Part shown: positions 1 to 8,533 of the stretch, piece by piece
How positions within the stretch are numbered: the stretch's first letter is position 1
How the letters are laid out: every line of letters begins with the position of its first letter
Made by a program: the position numbers and the translations under genes
The notes under the pieces: generated by a model
What the model was told of the DNA's origin: nothing
The model's input: only the letters and a program-made list of their open reading frames with translations
The model's database searches: none
Assembly (NCBI GenBank): GCA_030693515.1
Contig: JAUYAK010000072.1
Location: forward strand, 25,398-89,397
Reading direction: 5' to 3'
Origin: Opitutaceae bacterium
Lineage (GTDB): Bacteria > Verrucomicrobiota > Verrucomicrobiia > Opitutales > Opitutaceae
Length of the DNA stretch: 64,000 nt

Positions 1-717
1 GGCGGCGACGTGCTCATCAGCGACACGTGGAACGGCCGCGTGCGCCGTGTCGATGTCGCGCGCGGCACGGTGACCAGCCTCGCCGGCTTCAACGTGCCCG
101 CCGCCCGCGCGCGCGCCGCCGGCCCCTACTGCATCACCCTCGATTTCACCGGCACGCAGCTCATCGTCGCCGATCTCACGCGCGTCCACGCGATCGACGT
201 AAAGACCGGTGCGACCCGCATCCTCGCCGGCAACGGCACCAAGGGTCGGCCCGCCGACGGCGCGATCGCCACCGAAGCCCCTCTCTCCGACCCACGCGCC
301 GCCGCCCTCGACCGGCAGGGCAACCTCTACATCCTTGAGCGCAACGGCCACGCCCTGCGTGTCGTCGGGCGCGACGGCAAAATTCGCACCGTGGTCAACG
401 CCTCCGGTCAGAAAGGCGCGACCGGCGACGGCGGCGACGCACTCGCCGCGACGATGAGCGGCCCGAAACACCTCTGCATCGATCGCGACGACACCGTGCT
501 CATCGCCGACGCCGAAAACCACCTCATCCGCCGCTACGTGCCCGCCACCGGGAAAATCCTCCGCGTCGCCGGCACCGGCCAGAAAGGCGCCGCCGGACTT
601 GGCGGCCCGCCCGAGCAGTGCGAACTCAACCGCCCGCACGGCGTGACGGTCCACCGCGACGGCACCCTCTACATCACCGACAGCTACAACAACCGCATCC
701 TGAAAATCGTGAAGTGA
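1..717 (+). CDS. NHL-repeat beta-propeller protein, C-terminal part (5' end outside window)
   Basis: The frame is open from base 1, so the gene starts upstream; 238 residues are visible. It holds four to five NHL-type blades of the form 'hydrophobic-A-D-x-x-N-x-x-I/V-R-x-hydrophobic' (for example LISDTWNGRVRRV, LIADAENHLIRRY, LYITDSYNNRILKI), separated by loops such as LAGNGTKG and VAGTGQKG. NHL propellers usually bind ligands or proteins and are often exported in this phylum, but no catalytic residue can be named. A GC-rich hairpin lies 9 bp beyond the stop. Family call is firm, role unknown. Confidence 0.85.
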   Translation, partial: GGDVLISDTWNGRVRRVDVARGTVTSLAGFNVPAARARAAGPYCITLDFTGTQLIVADLTRVHAIDVKTGATRILAGNGTKGRPADGAIATEAPLSDPRAAALDRQGNLYILERNGHALRVVGRDGKIRTVVNASGQKGATGDGGDALAATMSGPKHLCIDRDDTVLIADAENHLIRRYVPATGKILRVAGTGQKGAAGLGGPPEQCELNRPHGVTVHRDGTLYITDSYNNRILKIVK

Positions 718-725
718 GTAAACAT

Positions 726-745
726 CCCCGGAGCAAGCTCCGGGG
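726..745 (+). terminator. Perfect GC-rich hairpin after the NHL gene
   Basis: A 9-bp perfect stem (CCCCGGAGC / GCTCCGGGG) with a 2-nt AA spacer begins 9 bp after the stop codon. Only a short ATTT follows, so it is a weak intrinsic terminator or a palindromic repeat unit. Confidence 0.5.
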
Positions 746-858
746 CATTTGACCAAACCACTCGAAACTCTTCCGACCATCGTGAAGCCCACGCCGCAAC
801 CCGTTCCACCGACCAAGGCGAAGCAAGCTTCGCGGTATCGGACCCAAAGCGAATGAAC

Positions 859-969
859 GTAGGGCGTGGTCTGTGACCCGCCCTTGGTCGAACACACCAT
901 TGAAGTGGAGTGCGTCCCCCTCAACACGCTCCACCTATCGGAAAGGGCGGGTCACAGACACCGCCCTAC
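859..969. repeat. GTAG-type inverted repeat pair (REPIN-like)
   Basis: Two 27-bp arms at 859-885 and 943-969 are inverted copies matching at 25 of 27 positions; each is itself palindromic (core GGTCTGTGACC / GGTCACAGACA). The roughly 57 bp between them contain a second imperfect inverted pair (GTGGAG / CTCCAC). The unit fills most of the gap between an NHL gene and a convergent gene. The same family recurs at 14640, 22050, 42768 and inside a gene at 61458. Confidence 0.8.
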
Positions 970-980
970 CTCGATCCCGC

Positions 981-2117
981 TCACTTCACCTCGAACTCAA
1001 CCGTCACCCGACGCACTTCGTCGCGGCGGTCGACCTTCTCAAATAGATCCACGTCGAAAGGCTTGCCGACGTTGTTGCCCGCGAGGTCCTCAATCGTGGT
1101 CTCGATTTCCAGCGCATGCCGGCCGCGGGTCCACGGCTGTTCCGGCGAAAATCTCCACCCGCGCTCCTCATGCGTGAGCGTGGCCTCGCCCGCAAGGGCG
1201 CGACGCCCGCCCTTCAGCCCGACCACCCGAATCAGCCGGAGCGCGAGCGCCTGCTCCAGCGGCTCGCCAAACTCCACCGCCAACGTCGTGCGTGTGCCGG
1301 CGGCCGGCGCGCTGATCGTCCATCGGAGAGGATCGGGCGGCGTGCGGTCGGCGGCGGCGATGCGGAAGGTCTTCTCGAACGCCGCGCGCAGCGGCCGGCC
1401 TTCCGCGTCACGGCAATCCGCGCCGACCACGAGCGAGTAGCTGTTGCCCTCCTCGAAGACGGGGCCGATGTCCTCCAGCGGCTTCACGCCGCGCTTAATG
1501 CGGCCGGGATCGATGAGGAGCGTGAGTCGCGTCATCGACGGATCCCACAGCTCCTCGTCGAGTTCGAGAAACGGCAGCTCGATCACCCGGCCCGCCGCAT
1601 CGCGGATCTGCACCTGGCCGTAGGTGCCGCCGCGGCTCATCGGCGCGGAAAACTGCACATAGAACTTGAGCTGGTTCTCCGGCAGCATCGCGGCGCTCGG
1701 AAACACTCGCTCGACCGCTGTCGTCGGAGTCATCGTGTCAGCGGGCAACGTGAAAAACGCCAGCACCGGCGCCGCGCCGGGCAGGCGCAACTCGGCCCGG
1801 TAGCGCACCCCGCGCACCGGCGGAAAGCGCGGCTCGAAGCGCAGGCGACCCGACGCCATCGACCACGTCCCGGCCATCGGCGGGGTCGCAGTCTCGCCCG
1901 CCTGCTCCGCATACACCGCGAGGATGCTCGGCCACACCGCATCATCCACCGGCGCGGGGCCGAGTCTGCGCAGTGTCTCCGCCGGCACGCCGACGGCCTC
2001 GACCACCGGAGGCGCGGCCGACCGGAGCCAGTGGAGGGCAGGCGCCTCCGCCGCCGGCAGAGCTGCGGCGATACCGGCAAGCGCGGCGCAGACCGCCGGC
2101 CGCGCCCACGCGATCAC
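981..2117 (-). CDS. Exported protein with bacterial Ig-like (SbsA-type) domain, function unknown
   Basis: 378 residues with a GTG start whose first bases overlap the stop of the upstream gene (GTGA), so the two are translationally coupled. The N-terminus is a signal peptide (hydrophobic Ala-rich, ending near PAAEA). The rest is beta-rich; repeated pieces such as FYVQFSAPM, LAVEFGEPLEQA and the C-terminal ALEIETTIEDLAGNNVG resemble SbsA-type Ig-like domains, where '-x-F-S/G-x-P-M/L-' and 'DLAGN' are typical. Probably periplasmic or surface-located. No enzymatic motif seen. Confidence 0.7.
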   Translation of the reverse strand: MIAWARPAVCAALAGIAAALPAAEAPALHWLRSAAPPVVEAVGVPAETLRRLGPAPVDDAVWPSILAVYAEQAGETATPPMAGTWSMASGRLRFEPRFPPVRGVRYRAELRLPGAAPVLAFFTLPADTMTPTTAVERVFPSAAMLPENQLKFYVQFSAPMSRGGTYGQVQIRDAAGRVIELPFLELDEELWDPSMTRLTLLIDPGRIKRGVKPLEDIGPVFEEGNSYSLVVGADCRDAEGRPLRAAFEKTFRIAAADRTPPDPLRWTISAPAAGTRTTLAVEFGEPLEQALALRLIRVVGLKGGRRALAGEATLTHEERGWRFSPEQPWTRGRHALEIETTIEDLAGNNVGKPFDVDLFEKVDRRDEVRRVTVEFEVK

Positions 2118-3226
2118 GGGAGCGCGAGCGTCTCGAGCATGCTCGCCTGCCCGGCTCCGCCGCTGCGCAAGACGAGCGCGTGGCGCGCATCGAGCAGGGC
2201 GAGCCGGTTGACGCCGGCCCAGTCGAGCTTCTCGAATTTCAGACCTTCGGTGTCGCCCACCTTGGTCATAATCGGGGCGGCGCCGGTAATCTGATCGGCG
2301 GCGACCTTGATCACCCCGCGGGCACTGTTGGCCATCAGGAGAAAGTCTTTTCCGTCCTTCTGATAAACGACTATGTCGAGCGGGCGGTTGCGGTTGCCGA
2401 ACTCGGCGATGGTCTTGCCGCGGATTTTTGCGCCGGGCTTGAGGTCATCGAGGGCAAACTGCACGAGCGGCGTGCAGGTGTAGGCGGCGAGAATCTGCTG
2501 CTCCTGGCCGACCTTGTAGGGGACGAACGTCCGCACCGGCGCGCGCGTCTCGAAGGCGCCGTGCGCGCCGTGGTAAATCTCGACCGCGGTGCCGCGGTCC
2601 ACGGCCTTGAACGGGAACGGAATCGCACGGAGCGTCGAGGCGAACTCCTCGTTGGAGAGGCCGGCGACGAGAACCTTGCCATCAATGTAGGCGATGTCGG
2701 TGATGGCCTCGAGGCGGCGGTTCTGCTGCTTCTTGCCGGGCTCGGGCGCGGTGTCGGCGGCCGGGTTGGGCAGATCGGCGCGGGCGAAGCGCACCCGGTC
2801 GAGCGCCACAATCTCGGGCTGGCCGGCGGCGTTGACGCGCACGAGCACAGGCGTGGCATCGGGCCCCTTGCCGCGCGACACGGCGAGGTAGGCGCGCCGC
2901 GAGATGGGATTCACCGCGAGGTCCTCGATGATGATCTGGTCGGGCTTGGTGCCAAGGAGCGCGGCAATTTTTTGGTCGATGGCCTCGGCCTTGATCGGGG
3001 CGGAGCCGGAGGCGGGCTGCGTGTCGCCCGTGGCGATGGCGATGATGGCGGCGGCGCGGGTGTCGGCGATGAAGAGCACGCCCTCAGGGCCGAAGGCGAG
3101 CTGGCTCATGGCCCGGAAGGCGGGCTTGCCTTCCTTCATATCGGACGTGAGGCCCGCGCGGGCGGACGGAACAAGGAGGGCAAGCGCCAGCGCGCCGAGC
3201 GAGATCAGGGGGAGGAATTTTTTCAT
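2114..3226 (-). CDS. Exported hypothetical protein, beta-propeller-like
   Basis: 370 residues beginning MKKFLPLISLG, a clear signal peptide cleaved near SARAG; the open frame extends further upstream, but this ATG gives the signal peptide. The mature part contains propeller-like strands (QLAFGPEGVLFIADT, EAITDIAYIDGKVLVAG, LDIVVYQKDGKDFLLMAN, VNRLALLDARHALVL). It reads like a periplasmic sensor or ligand-binding protein, without recognised catalytic residues. It is the first gene of a two-gene operon with the overlapping Ig-like protein gene. I do not recognise the family. Confidence 0.7.
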   Translation of the reverse strand: MKKFLPLISLGALALALLVPSARAGLTSDMKEGKPAFRAMSQLAFGPEGVLFIADTRAAAIIAIATGDTQPASGSAPIKAEAIDQKIAALLGTKPDQIIIEDLAVNPISRRAYLAVSRGKGPDATPVLVRVNAAGQPEIVALDRVRFARADLPNPAADTAPEPGKKQQNRRLEAITDIAYIDGKVLVAGLSNEEFASTLRAIPFPFKAVDRGTAVEIYHGAHGAFETRAPVRTFVPYKVGQEQQILAAYTCTPLVQFALDDLKPGAKIRGKTIAEFGNRNRPLDIVVYQKDGKDFLLMANSARGVIKVAADQITGAAPIMTKVGDTEGLKFEKLDWAGVNRLALLDARHALVLRSGGAGQASMLETLALP

Positions 3227-3399
3227 GGGGGACGTGGGGGGAGGGGCTTGCCGTAAGACGCACCCGGCCGAGCAAAGGTGCGGTCGGGCGCGCACCAGGC
3301 CTTCCGGTCTGAACTCCCCGTTCAAGCGGCGTCGGGTTGCGCCACCACGCCGACTCTCCATCACACCGCTACCCTACGAGTAGCTTGAAAAACCAAGGT

Positions 3400-3945
3400 A
3401 TGAGCGTCTTGTCGCACTACCCCATGAAGCCCGCCCTCATCATCGTCGGCTCGCTCTTCGCGTTGCTCGCGCTGGTTGCCCTCGTGTTCCAGATCGCGGG
3501 GTCACGCATGCCGCGCGACCACCGCTCGGTCGTCACCGCCACCTTCAAAGCGAACCGCGCGGCCGTGTGGGCCGCGATTACGGACTACGCCGCGATGCCG
3601 CGGTGGTGGCCGGCCGTGACAGCCATCCGAATCGAGAAACTTCCCGATGGCACCGAACTCACTTGGAACAAGGATAAGCACGGGCAGGAGATTCCGTTTC
3701 GCACCGCCGAGTCGCACGCCAACGAGAAGCTCGTCCGCGTGATCGCCAAGGACGACCTGCCCTTCGGCGGCACGTGGACCTTCGAGCTGGCCGACGCGCC
3801 CGGCGGCGGCACGCAGCTCACGCTCACGGAGGACGGCTTCATCAAACCCGCAATCTTCCGGGCTATCGCGACGTGGTTCATGGGCCTTGATGCCACGCAG
3901 AAGGATTTCGTCGCGCATCTGGAGCAGCGCCTCACGGCCAAATAA
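3400..3945 (+). CDS. SRPBCC (START-like/polyketide cyclase) family membrane-anchored protein
   Basis: 181 residues. A single N-terminal membrane helix (PALIIVGSLFALLALVALVFQIAG) is followed by a START-like fold: strand RSVVTATFKANRAAVWAAITDY, the 'MPRWWPAV' helix-grip entry, and a terminal helix ending FVAHLEQRL. Such proteins bind hydrophobic ligands; the substrate cannot be inferred. ATG 3400 is chosen because AAGG lies just upstream; ATG 3424 (MKPALII) is an alternative that begins directly at the helix. A GTAG-type repeat pair follows the stop by 15 bp. Confidence 0.7.
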   Translation: MSVLSHYPMKPALIIVGSLFALLALVALVFQIAGSRMPRDHRSVVTATFKANRAAVWAAITDYAAMPRWWPAVTAIRIEKLPDGTELTWNKDKHGQEIPFRTAESHANEKLVRVIAKDDLPFGGTWTFELADAPGGGTQLTLTEDGFIKPAIFRAIATWFMGLDATQKDFVAHLEQRLTAK

Positions 3946-3960
3946 CGCGCAATCCCGCTC

Positions 3961-4043
3961 GTAGCCCGTCTCGTCCGAGGCGGGACCGAAGACGGCCCCG
4001 CAACGGACCACCGTGCTTTCCCGCTTCTCCCGAAACGGGCTAC
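3961..4043. repeat. GTAG-type inverted repeat pair
   Basis: Arms GTAGCCCGTCTCGTCC.. (3961-3984) and its imperfect inverse ending ..ACGGGCTAC (4020-4043) enclose 35 bp. They share the GTAG/CTAC outer ends with the other repeats in the window but have a different inner sequence, so this is a related subfamily. It fills the gap between two convergent genes. Confidence 0.7.
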
Positions 4044-4080
4044 CAGCCCAAACCGCGCCAAGCGGGGATGCGCGCTGGCG

Positions 4081-4671
4081 TCACTTGGGCGGGGCCACCG
4101 TGCGGAGGCTCAGCTTGAGCCCGAAATCCTGCGCCGCCTGCTTCGCGTGCTCCGCGATCACATCGACGCTTTGCTTCACCTTGTCGAAGGGCACGCCCTC
4201 CTCCGTTTTCGGCAATTGCAGCCGGATCTCGAACGCGCTGCCACGGGGCAGAGCCGAGAGCTGCTGTCGCAACGCGGCGGGTTCGAACCTCTGGCCGTCG
4301 CGCGCGAGGTTGCCGTCGATGCTGATGCCGATGGCCGCCACCAGCGCCGGCGGCGCGGGCGGGGCGGCTGCCGTGGCGGCGAGTGCTTGCTCCCGCTTCT
4401 CCAGATTATCCCGCGACTTTTCGATTTCGCCCCGCAACCGCACGACGGCGGCACGATCCGCCCGCAACTCCTCCAGCTTCGTCGACGGCGGCAGTGCCGC
4501 CGCCAGCCGCTGGTTCTCCGCGCGGAGGCGCGCCAGCTCACGGCTGTCGTCGCGGAGCAGCGCGAGCTCGTCGCGCAAATCCGTCGCGACCTGCCGTTGC
4601 ACCCACAGCGCCGCGCCAGCCACCATGGCCAGCGCGAGCAACGATCCGGATAACCAGCGCGATGCGGACAT
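4081..4671 (-). CDS. Membrane-anchored coiled-coil protein with ExbD/TolR-like C-terminal segment
   Basis: 196 residues: one N-terminal membrane helix (about 6-24), a heptad-rich coiled coil (about 30-95: RDELALLRDDSRELARLRAENQ), an Ala/Pro linker, and a C-terminal alpha/beta part. That part (IGISIDGNLARDGQRFEPAALRQQLSAL, then a strand, a helix and LKLSLRTV) follows the strand/helix order of the ExbD/TolR periplasmic domain; this resemblance is my inference. It lies 9 bp after the TonB-like gene, which fits a TonB-ExbD type partnership, although no ExbB is present. Third gene of a sigma-TonB-coiled-coil operon. Confidence 0.6.
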   Translation of the reverse strand: MSASRWLSGSLLALAMVAGAALWVQRQVATDLRDELALLRDDSRELARLRAENQRLAAALPPSTKLEELRADRAAVVRLRGEIEKSRDNLEKREQALAATAAAPPAPPALVAAIGISIDGNLARDGQRFEPAALRQQLSALPRGSAFEIRLQLPKTEEGVPFDKVKQSVDVIAEHAKQAAQDFGLKLSLRTVAPPK

Positions 4672-4680
4672 CGGTTTCGG

Positions 4681-5523
4681 CTAGGGTTTGGGCGCAATCA
4701 CGGCCGCGCCCTCCGGCGTGAAAACCGTTGCGCCGCCTGGCGCGATGATCTTCGGCCCGTTGAGCAGCACCTTGCCGTCGGACAAGGTGAAGATGATCGG
4801 GATCTGCATGTGCGTGTTGACGTCGCGACCGCCCTTCTGCCCGGGCTTGAACTGCCACTGGCCAACGGCCGCGACGGCCGCCGCCGCCAGCAGCTGCGCG
4901 CTTTGGGCCGCGTCCAGCCCGTTCGATGCCGCTCCTCCGCTCCCAGTGCCGGCCACGGTGAACTCGCTCAGCTTCACCACGGAGGTGCCGCCATCCGCGC
5001 CCGGGCCACCGCCGGTCGGGGCGGCCTTGTCGCCCTCGAGGGCCGACCTAATCGCGCGTGCATTGCGGACCAAGCCATTGGCATCGACGATAAAATCCAC
5101 GATCACCGTGCCCTCGACACCGACGTGCCGCAGCTCGGCGGGATACTCGGGGCGAGCTTGGAACCGAGGCGTCGGCGTGCGATCGAGTTGGGAGATATTG
5201 AAAATCTCCACAGCCTGCGCCGCAACCGCCGCGCGGGCCTGTTCGGCGCGCACGACCTGCTGCAGGCGCCCTTTCATCGCGGTCGCCTCGTCGTTCAGCC
5301 GCGTGAGCTCGATGTCGTCGCGCCGCAGATCGGCGACCTCAGCGGTGGCGCGCGCGAGCTGAAGATTTTCGGCCCGTAGGGCCGCGAGGCCGGCGTTCTC
5401 CTGGCGGAGGCTGGCGACTTCGTGGCGCAACGCCGCATTGGACTGGGCTTGCAGGGCAAAACCCGCTGCGCCCGTCACGGCGAGCGCGCTGGTGATTCCG
5501 ACTTGTAGTTTGGTCAGGCTCAA
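4681..5523 (-). CDS. TonB C-terminal-domain protein with coiled coil and inserted loop
   Basis: 280 residues. The upstream sigma gene ends ..TTTTGA, and a TTG overlapping that stop (TTGA) gives the start MSLTKLQVG; no ATG or GTG fits before the membrane helix (about 5-22). A coiled coil (25-100) follows, then a TonB-like domain (YPAELRHVGVEGTVIVDFIVDANGLV ... VGQWQFKPG). The domain is interrupted by a Gly/Ala-rich insertion of about 50 residues carrying VVKLSEFTV, a motif also found in three other proteins here. It probably contacts outer-membrane or envelope partners under control of its coupled sigma factor. Confidence 0.75.
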   Translation of the reverse strand: MSLTKLQVGITSALAVTGAAGFALQAQSNAALRHEVASLRQENAGLAALRAENLQLARATAEVADLRRDDIELTRLNDEATAMKGRLQQVVRAEQARAAVAAQAVEIFNISQLDRTPTPRFQARPEYPAELRHVGVEGTVIVDFIVDANGLVRNARAIRSALEGDKAAPTGGGPGADGGTSVVKLSEFTVAGTGSGGAASNGLDAAQSAQLLAAAAVAAVGQWQFKPGQKGGRDVNTHMQIPIIFTLSDGKVLLNGPKIIAPGGATVFTPEGAAVIAPKP

Positions 5524-6218
5524 AAAGTGGCCATCAGGCCTCCGGCGGCCGCGGCCGCGGCAGCGGCGCCGCTGCCGGCGAGCGCCACGCCTGTAACGGT
5601 GACCGCGAGGCCGGCCGGTGCGGCCACGACGGCTTGGTGGGCCAGGGCGGCGGCGAGCGCGGCGCCCGTGGACTTGATCCCGCGCCGTTCGAGCAAGGCG
5701 CGCAATTTGTCGAGCGCGCGCTCCGTGCGCATGCGGGCGGTGTTGTCGTTCACATTGAGCCGGGCGCCGACGCCGGCGAAGTCGCGGCCCTCGAAGAAGC
5801 GCAGCAAAATCGCCTCGCGATCGCCGTCGCTGAGTTCGCCCAGCACCTCGTCGAGCACCGGGCGCACGCGCGCCCAGTCGAGCTGGGCCGCGGGATCGCG
5901 GCTGAGTTCTTCCATAAGGTGGGCCTCCGCCTCGCGCGCGTGCCGGCGCTGCTCGCCCCGCACCGCCTTGGCCGCCGCGAACCGCGTGCTCGTGAACAGC
6001 CAGCCCGCCAGCACGCGATGCGATGCGACCGACTCCGCCTTCCTCGCCAAGTCGGTGAACACGACCTGCGTGATGTCCTGCGCCAGATGCGCGTCGCCGT
6101 TTACCTGCCGCAACGCGCACGAGTAAACGAGGTTCACCTGCCGCCGCACAATTTCGGCAAAATCCGCCTCAGTGCGGTTTGCGGCGTAGCGGCGGAGCAG
6201 TTCGGTATCTTCCAGCAT
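5520..6218 (-). CDS. ECF sigma factor with hydrophobic C-terminal tail
   Basis: 232 residues starting MLEDTELLRRYAA. Region 2 includes DFAEIVRRQVNLVYSCALRQ and AQDITQVVFTDLARKA; region 4 includes VLGELSDGDREAILLRFFEGRDFAGVGARLNVNDNTARMRTERAL. The protein continues beyond region 4 into an Ala/Gly/Val-rich hydrophobic tail (about 190-230) that could insert in the membrane. Sigma factors with C-terminal extensions are known from Planctomycetes and Verrucomicrobia (ECF01-like groups). Overlaps and is probably co-transcribed with the TonB-like gene. No separate anti-sigma gene is adjacent, so the tail may provide regulation (inference). Confidence 0.85.
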   Translation of the reverse strand: MLEDTELLRRYAANRTEADFAEIVRRQVNLVYSCALRQVNGDAHLAQDITQVVFTDLARKAESVASHRVLAGWLFTSTRFAAAKAVRGEQRRHAREAEAHLMEELSRDPAAQLDWARVRPVLDEVLGELSDGDREAILLRFFEGRDFAGVGARLNVNDNTARMRTERALDKLRALLERRGIKSTGAALAAALAHQAVVAAPAGLAVTVTGVALAGSGAAAAAAAAGGLMATF

Positions 6219-6292
6219 GGCGATTTTCACAACGTAGCACCCGCCGCCCGGAAAATCGCACGGAAAATTTCTGATGTGCAGCCGGGTCTCGC

Positions 6293-6317
6293 GTAGCAAC
6301 GGGCGTCCCGCCGCTAC
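6293..6317. repeat. Single GTAG...CTAC palindrome
   Basis: GTAGCAACGGGCG / CCCGCCGCTAC forms an imperfect palindrome with the same GTAG/CTAC ends as the paired repeats elsewhere. It sits between the stop of the vWA gene (6329, minus strand) and the start of the sigma gene (6218). Confidence 0.6.
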
Positions 6318-6328
6318 GGCTGAACGCC

Positions 6329-8521
6329 TCACTCCACCAGCGCCTGCGTCCGGCGCACGAGGTCGAGGAATTCCGCGCGGTAGCCGCCGAGGTCGTCGCT
6401 GTCGGCCGTGGCGGCGGCGCTCCACCGGAGCGTGTCCGCGATCGTCGCGGCGCCGCGGTGCGGCGAGCCGCGCAGAATCATGCCGTAGTGGGCGACAGCG
6501 GCGGCGAAACGGAAATCCGCGCTCGCCTGCGCGAAGGGCGTGCGCGCATCGGCCAGCGGAAAGTCGAGCTTCCGGCTGAAGAAGCCGCCGGGCCGCTTGT
6601 AGTGCACCCTCACTTTTAGCAACTCGCCGCGGGCTTGGTCGGCGCCGGGCGCAGGGACGATTTCGTAGAGGGCCGTGAGTGTGTGGCCCGCGCCGATTTC
6701 ACCGGCGTCGGGGCGATCCGCGGCGAAGTCTTCGCGGCGGAGCAGGCGGTTTTCGTAGCCGATGAGGCGGTGGCTCGCGACCTTGGCCGGGTTGAACTCG
6801 ACCTGCACTTTCACGTCCTTAGCGATGGTGTGGAGCGTGCCGCTGACCTGCCCGACGAGGAGCGTCTCGGCCTCGCGGAGGGTCTCGATGTAGCCGTGAT
6901 GGCCGTGGCCGTGACCCGCGAGATGCTCGAGCATGGGATCCTCGTAGTCGCCCATGCCGAAGCCGAGCGCCGTCAGGTTAATCCCGGAGGCCGCCTGTTC
7001 AGCGACGAGCTGCACCAGTTCGGCCTCGCCGGTGGTGCCGACGTTGAAGTCGCCGTCGGTGCAAAGGATGACGCGGTTGAGGCCGTTGGGCGCAAAGTGC
7101 GCGCGCGCGAGGTCGTAGGCGAGCCGTAGGCCGGAGCCGCCGTTGGTCGAGCCACCGGTCGTGAGCGCATCGAGGGCGTGCAGGATTTCGGGCGCACGCG
7201 CGACCGGCGTCGAGGGCAGCGCCACGCCGGAATCGCCCGCATACGTGACGATGGCCACGCGATCATCGGGGCGGAGCCGGCCGACCAGCAGGCGCAGCGC
7301 CTGGCGGACGAGCGGCAGCTTGTTGGGCTGGTTCATCGAGCCGGAGACATCGACGAGGAAGACGAGGCTGGCGACCGGGCGCGCGGCGACCGCGACGTCG
7401 CGGGCCTTGAGACCGATCCGCACGAGCCGGTGCCCAGGCGTCCACGGGGCCTCGGCCACCTCGAGGGCGGCGGCCAGGGGCGCATCGCTGCCCGCCGGCG
7501 GCGGCGCGTAGCGGAAAGGAAAATAGTTCAACAACTCCTCGATGCGCACGGCCTCCCGGGGTGGCGGCGTGCCGTGGAGCAAAATGCGGCGGACCTGCGA
7601 GTAGCTGGCGGTATCGACGTGGATCGCCAAGGCCGACACCGGCTGCCGCGCCGTGCCCACGAAATCGTTGTCACCCACGGGCGCGAGCAATGGGGCTCCG
7701 CGGCCGAAGCGCGCGCCGGGTGGCGGCGGTGGTCTCACCTCGCGCGAATCGATCAGGGCGCGGCCGCTCGCCGGGCCGCCGACGGCGAGCCGGCTCGCGC
7801 GCACGGTGAAAGTCGGCAGCCGCACGATCTCGCCGGGCGCGGAGGCGCGCGGCCCGGCATGCGCGACCGAGCCGAAACTGCCGGGCGGCACCACGAGGTT
7901 GCCCCACGCCACCTGCGGCGTGATCGGCGCGTGGAACGGCGGGGGCGTCGCAAACGTGAGCCGCAGCCGCGGCGAGGTCAGCTCCGCGCGAGGAAACAAA
8001 TCCACCGCCGGCCTCAGCTCGGTCGTCGTCGCCGCGAGCGTGTGGGTGAACTCGAGGGGATTCTCGGGCTCGGTCGGCTCCGGCGCGACCGCCAGGAGTT
8101 CACCGGTCAGCGGCGCGGAGCCCTCCCACGCGTTCACGGACGCGGACGAGGTCGCTGTATGCACCATCGTCGTCAGGGTCGCGCCGGGCCGGCGCGGCTC
8201 AGGCCGCGGGCTCAACACGACGAACACCGCGAAGCACGCCGCGGCCAGTCCGCCGATGAGGAAGTAGGCCAGCGGAAACTCCAACAGCCGCCCTCGGCAG
8301 GACCCGCGTGCCGCGGCGCGCACGGCCGGCAGCGCCTCGGTGGCGAGCGCGGCCTCGAGGTTGTCCGCGGTCTCGCGGATCTCCGCGACGGCGGCCCGCA
8401 GGGCCGGATCGCGGCGCAGCGCGGCCTCGACCGCAGCGTGGTCGGCGGCGGGCAGTTCGCCCAGCGCGTAGGCGGTCAGGCGCGGGTCGTCAGCCGCAAG
8501 CTCGGGGTCGTCGGCGTTCAT
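6329..8521 (-). CDS. YfbK-like von Willebrand factor type A protein with anti-sigma-like N-terminus
   Basis: 730 residues. Residues 1-75 (LTAYALGELPAADHAAVEAAL..) look like the cytoplasmic domain of anti-sigma factors, followed by one membrane helix (about 83-103). After a Pro-rich linker containing IVRLPTFTV (232-240) comes the YfbK-type segment (about 297-340: HVDTASYSQVRRILL..EELLNYFPF), a VWA domain with an intact MIDAS start D391-x-S393-x-S395, and a C-terminal DUF3520-like part. It follows an ECF sigma gene by 12 bp, so it is plausibly the cognate membrane anti-sigma with an external metal-dependent binding domain. The ligand is unknown. Confidence 0.85.
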   Translation of the reverse strand: MNADDPELAADDPRLTAYALGELPAADHAAVEAALRRDPALRAAVAEIRETADNLEAALATEALPAVRAAARGSCRGRLLEFPLAYFLIGGLAAACFAVFVVLSPRPEPRRPGATLTTMVHTATSSASVNAWEGSAPLTGELLAVAPEPTEPENPLEFTHTLAATTTELRPAVDLFPRAELTSPRLRLTFATPPPFHAPITPQVAWGNLVVPPGSFGSVAHAGPRASAPGEIVRLPTFTVRASRLAVGGPASGRALIDSREVRPPPPPGARFGRGAPLLAPVGDNDFVGTARQPVSALAIHVDTASYSQVRRILLHGTPPPREAVRIEELLNYFPFRYAPPPAGSDAPLAAALEVAEAPWTPGHRLVRIGLKARDVAVAARPVASLVFLVDVSGSMNQPNKLPLVRQALRLLVGRLRPDDRVAIVTYAGDSGVALPSTPVARAPEILHALDALTTGGSTNGGSGLRLAYDLARAHFAPNGLNRVILCTDGDFNVGTTGEAELVQLVAEQAASGINLTALGFGMGDYEDPMLEHLAGHGHGHHGYIETLREAETLLVGQVSGTLHTIAKDVKVQVEFNPAKVASHRLIGYENRLLRREDFAADRPDAGEIGAGHTLTALYEIVPAPGADQARGELLKVRVHYKRPGGFFSRKLDFPLADARTPFAQASADFRFAAAVAHYGMILRGSPHRGAATIADTLRWSAAATADSDDLGGYRAEFLDLVRRTQALVE

Positions 8522-8533
8522 CGGTGTCGGTCG

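Noticed and set aside
859..969. CRISPR array or tRNA-like structure at the palindromic repeats
   Set aside because: Only two inverted arms per site, no regular direct repeats and no tRNA cloverleaf or anticodon arm.
1116..3256. Long open frames on the plus strand opposite the two exported protein genes
   Set aside because: They mirror minus-strand genes with signal peptides and plausible composition; the plus-strand products are Arg/Gly/Ala-rich, as expected from high-GC antisense frames.
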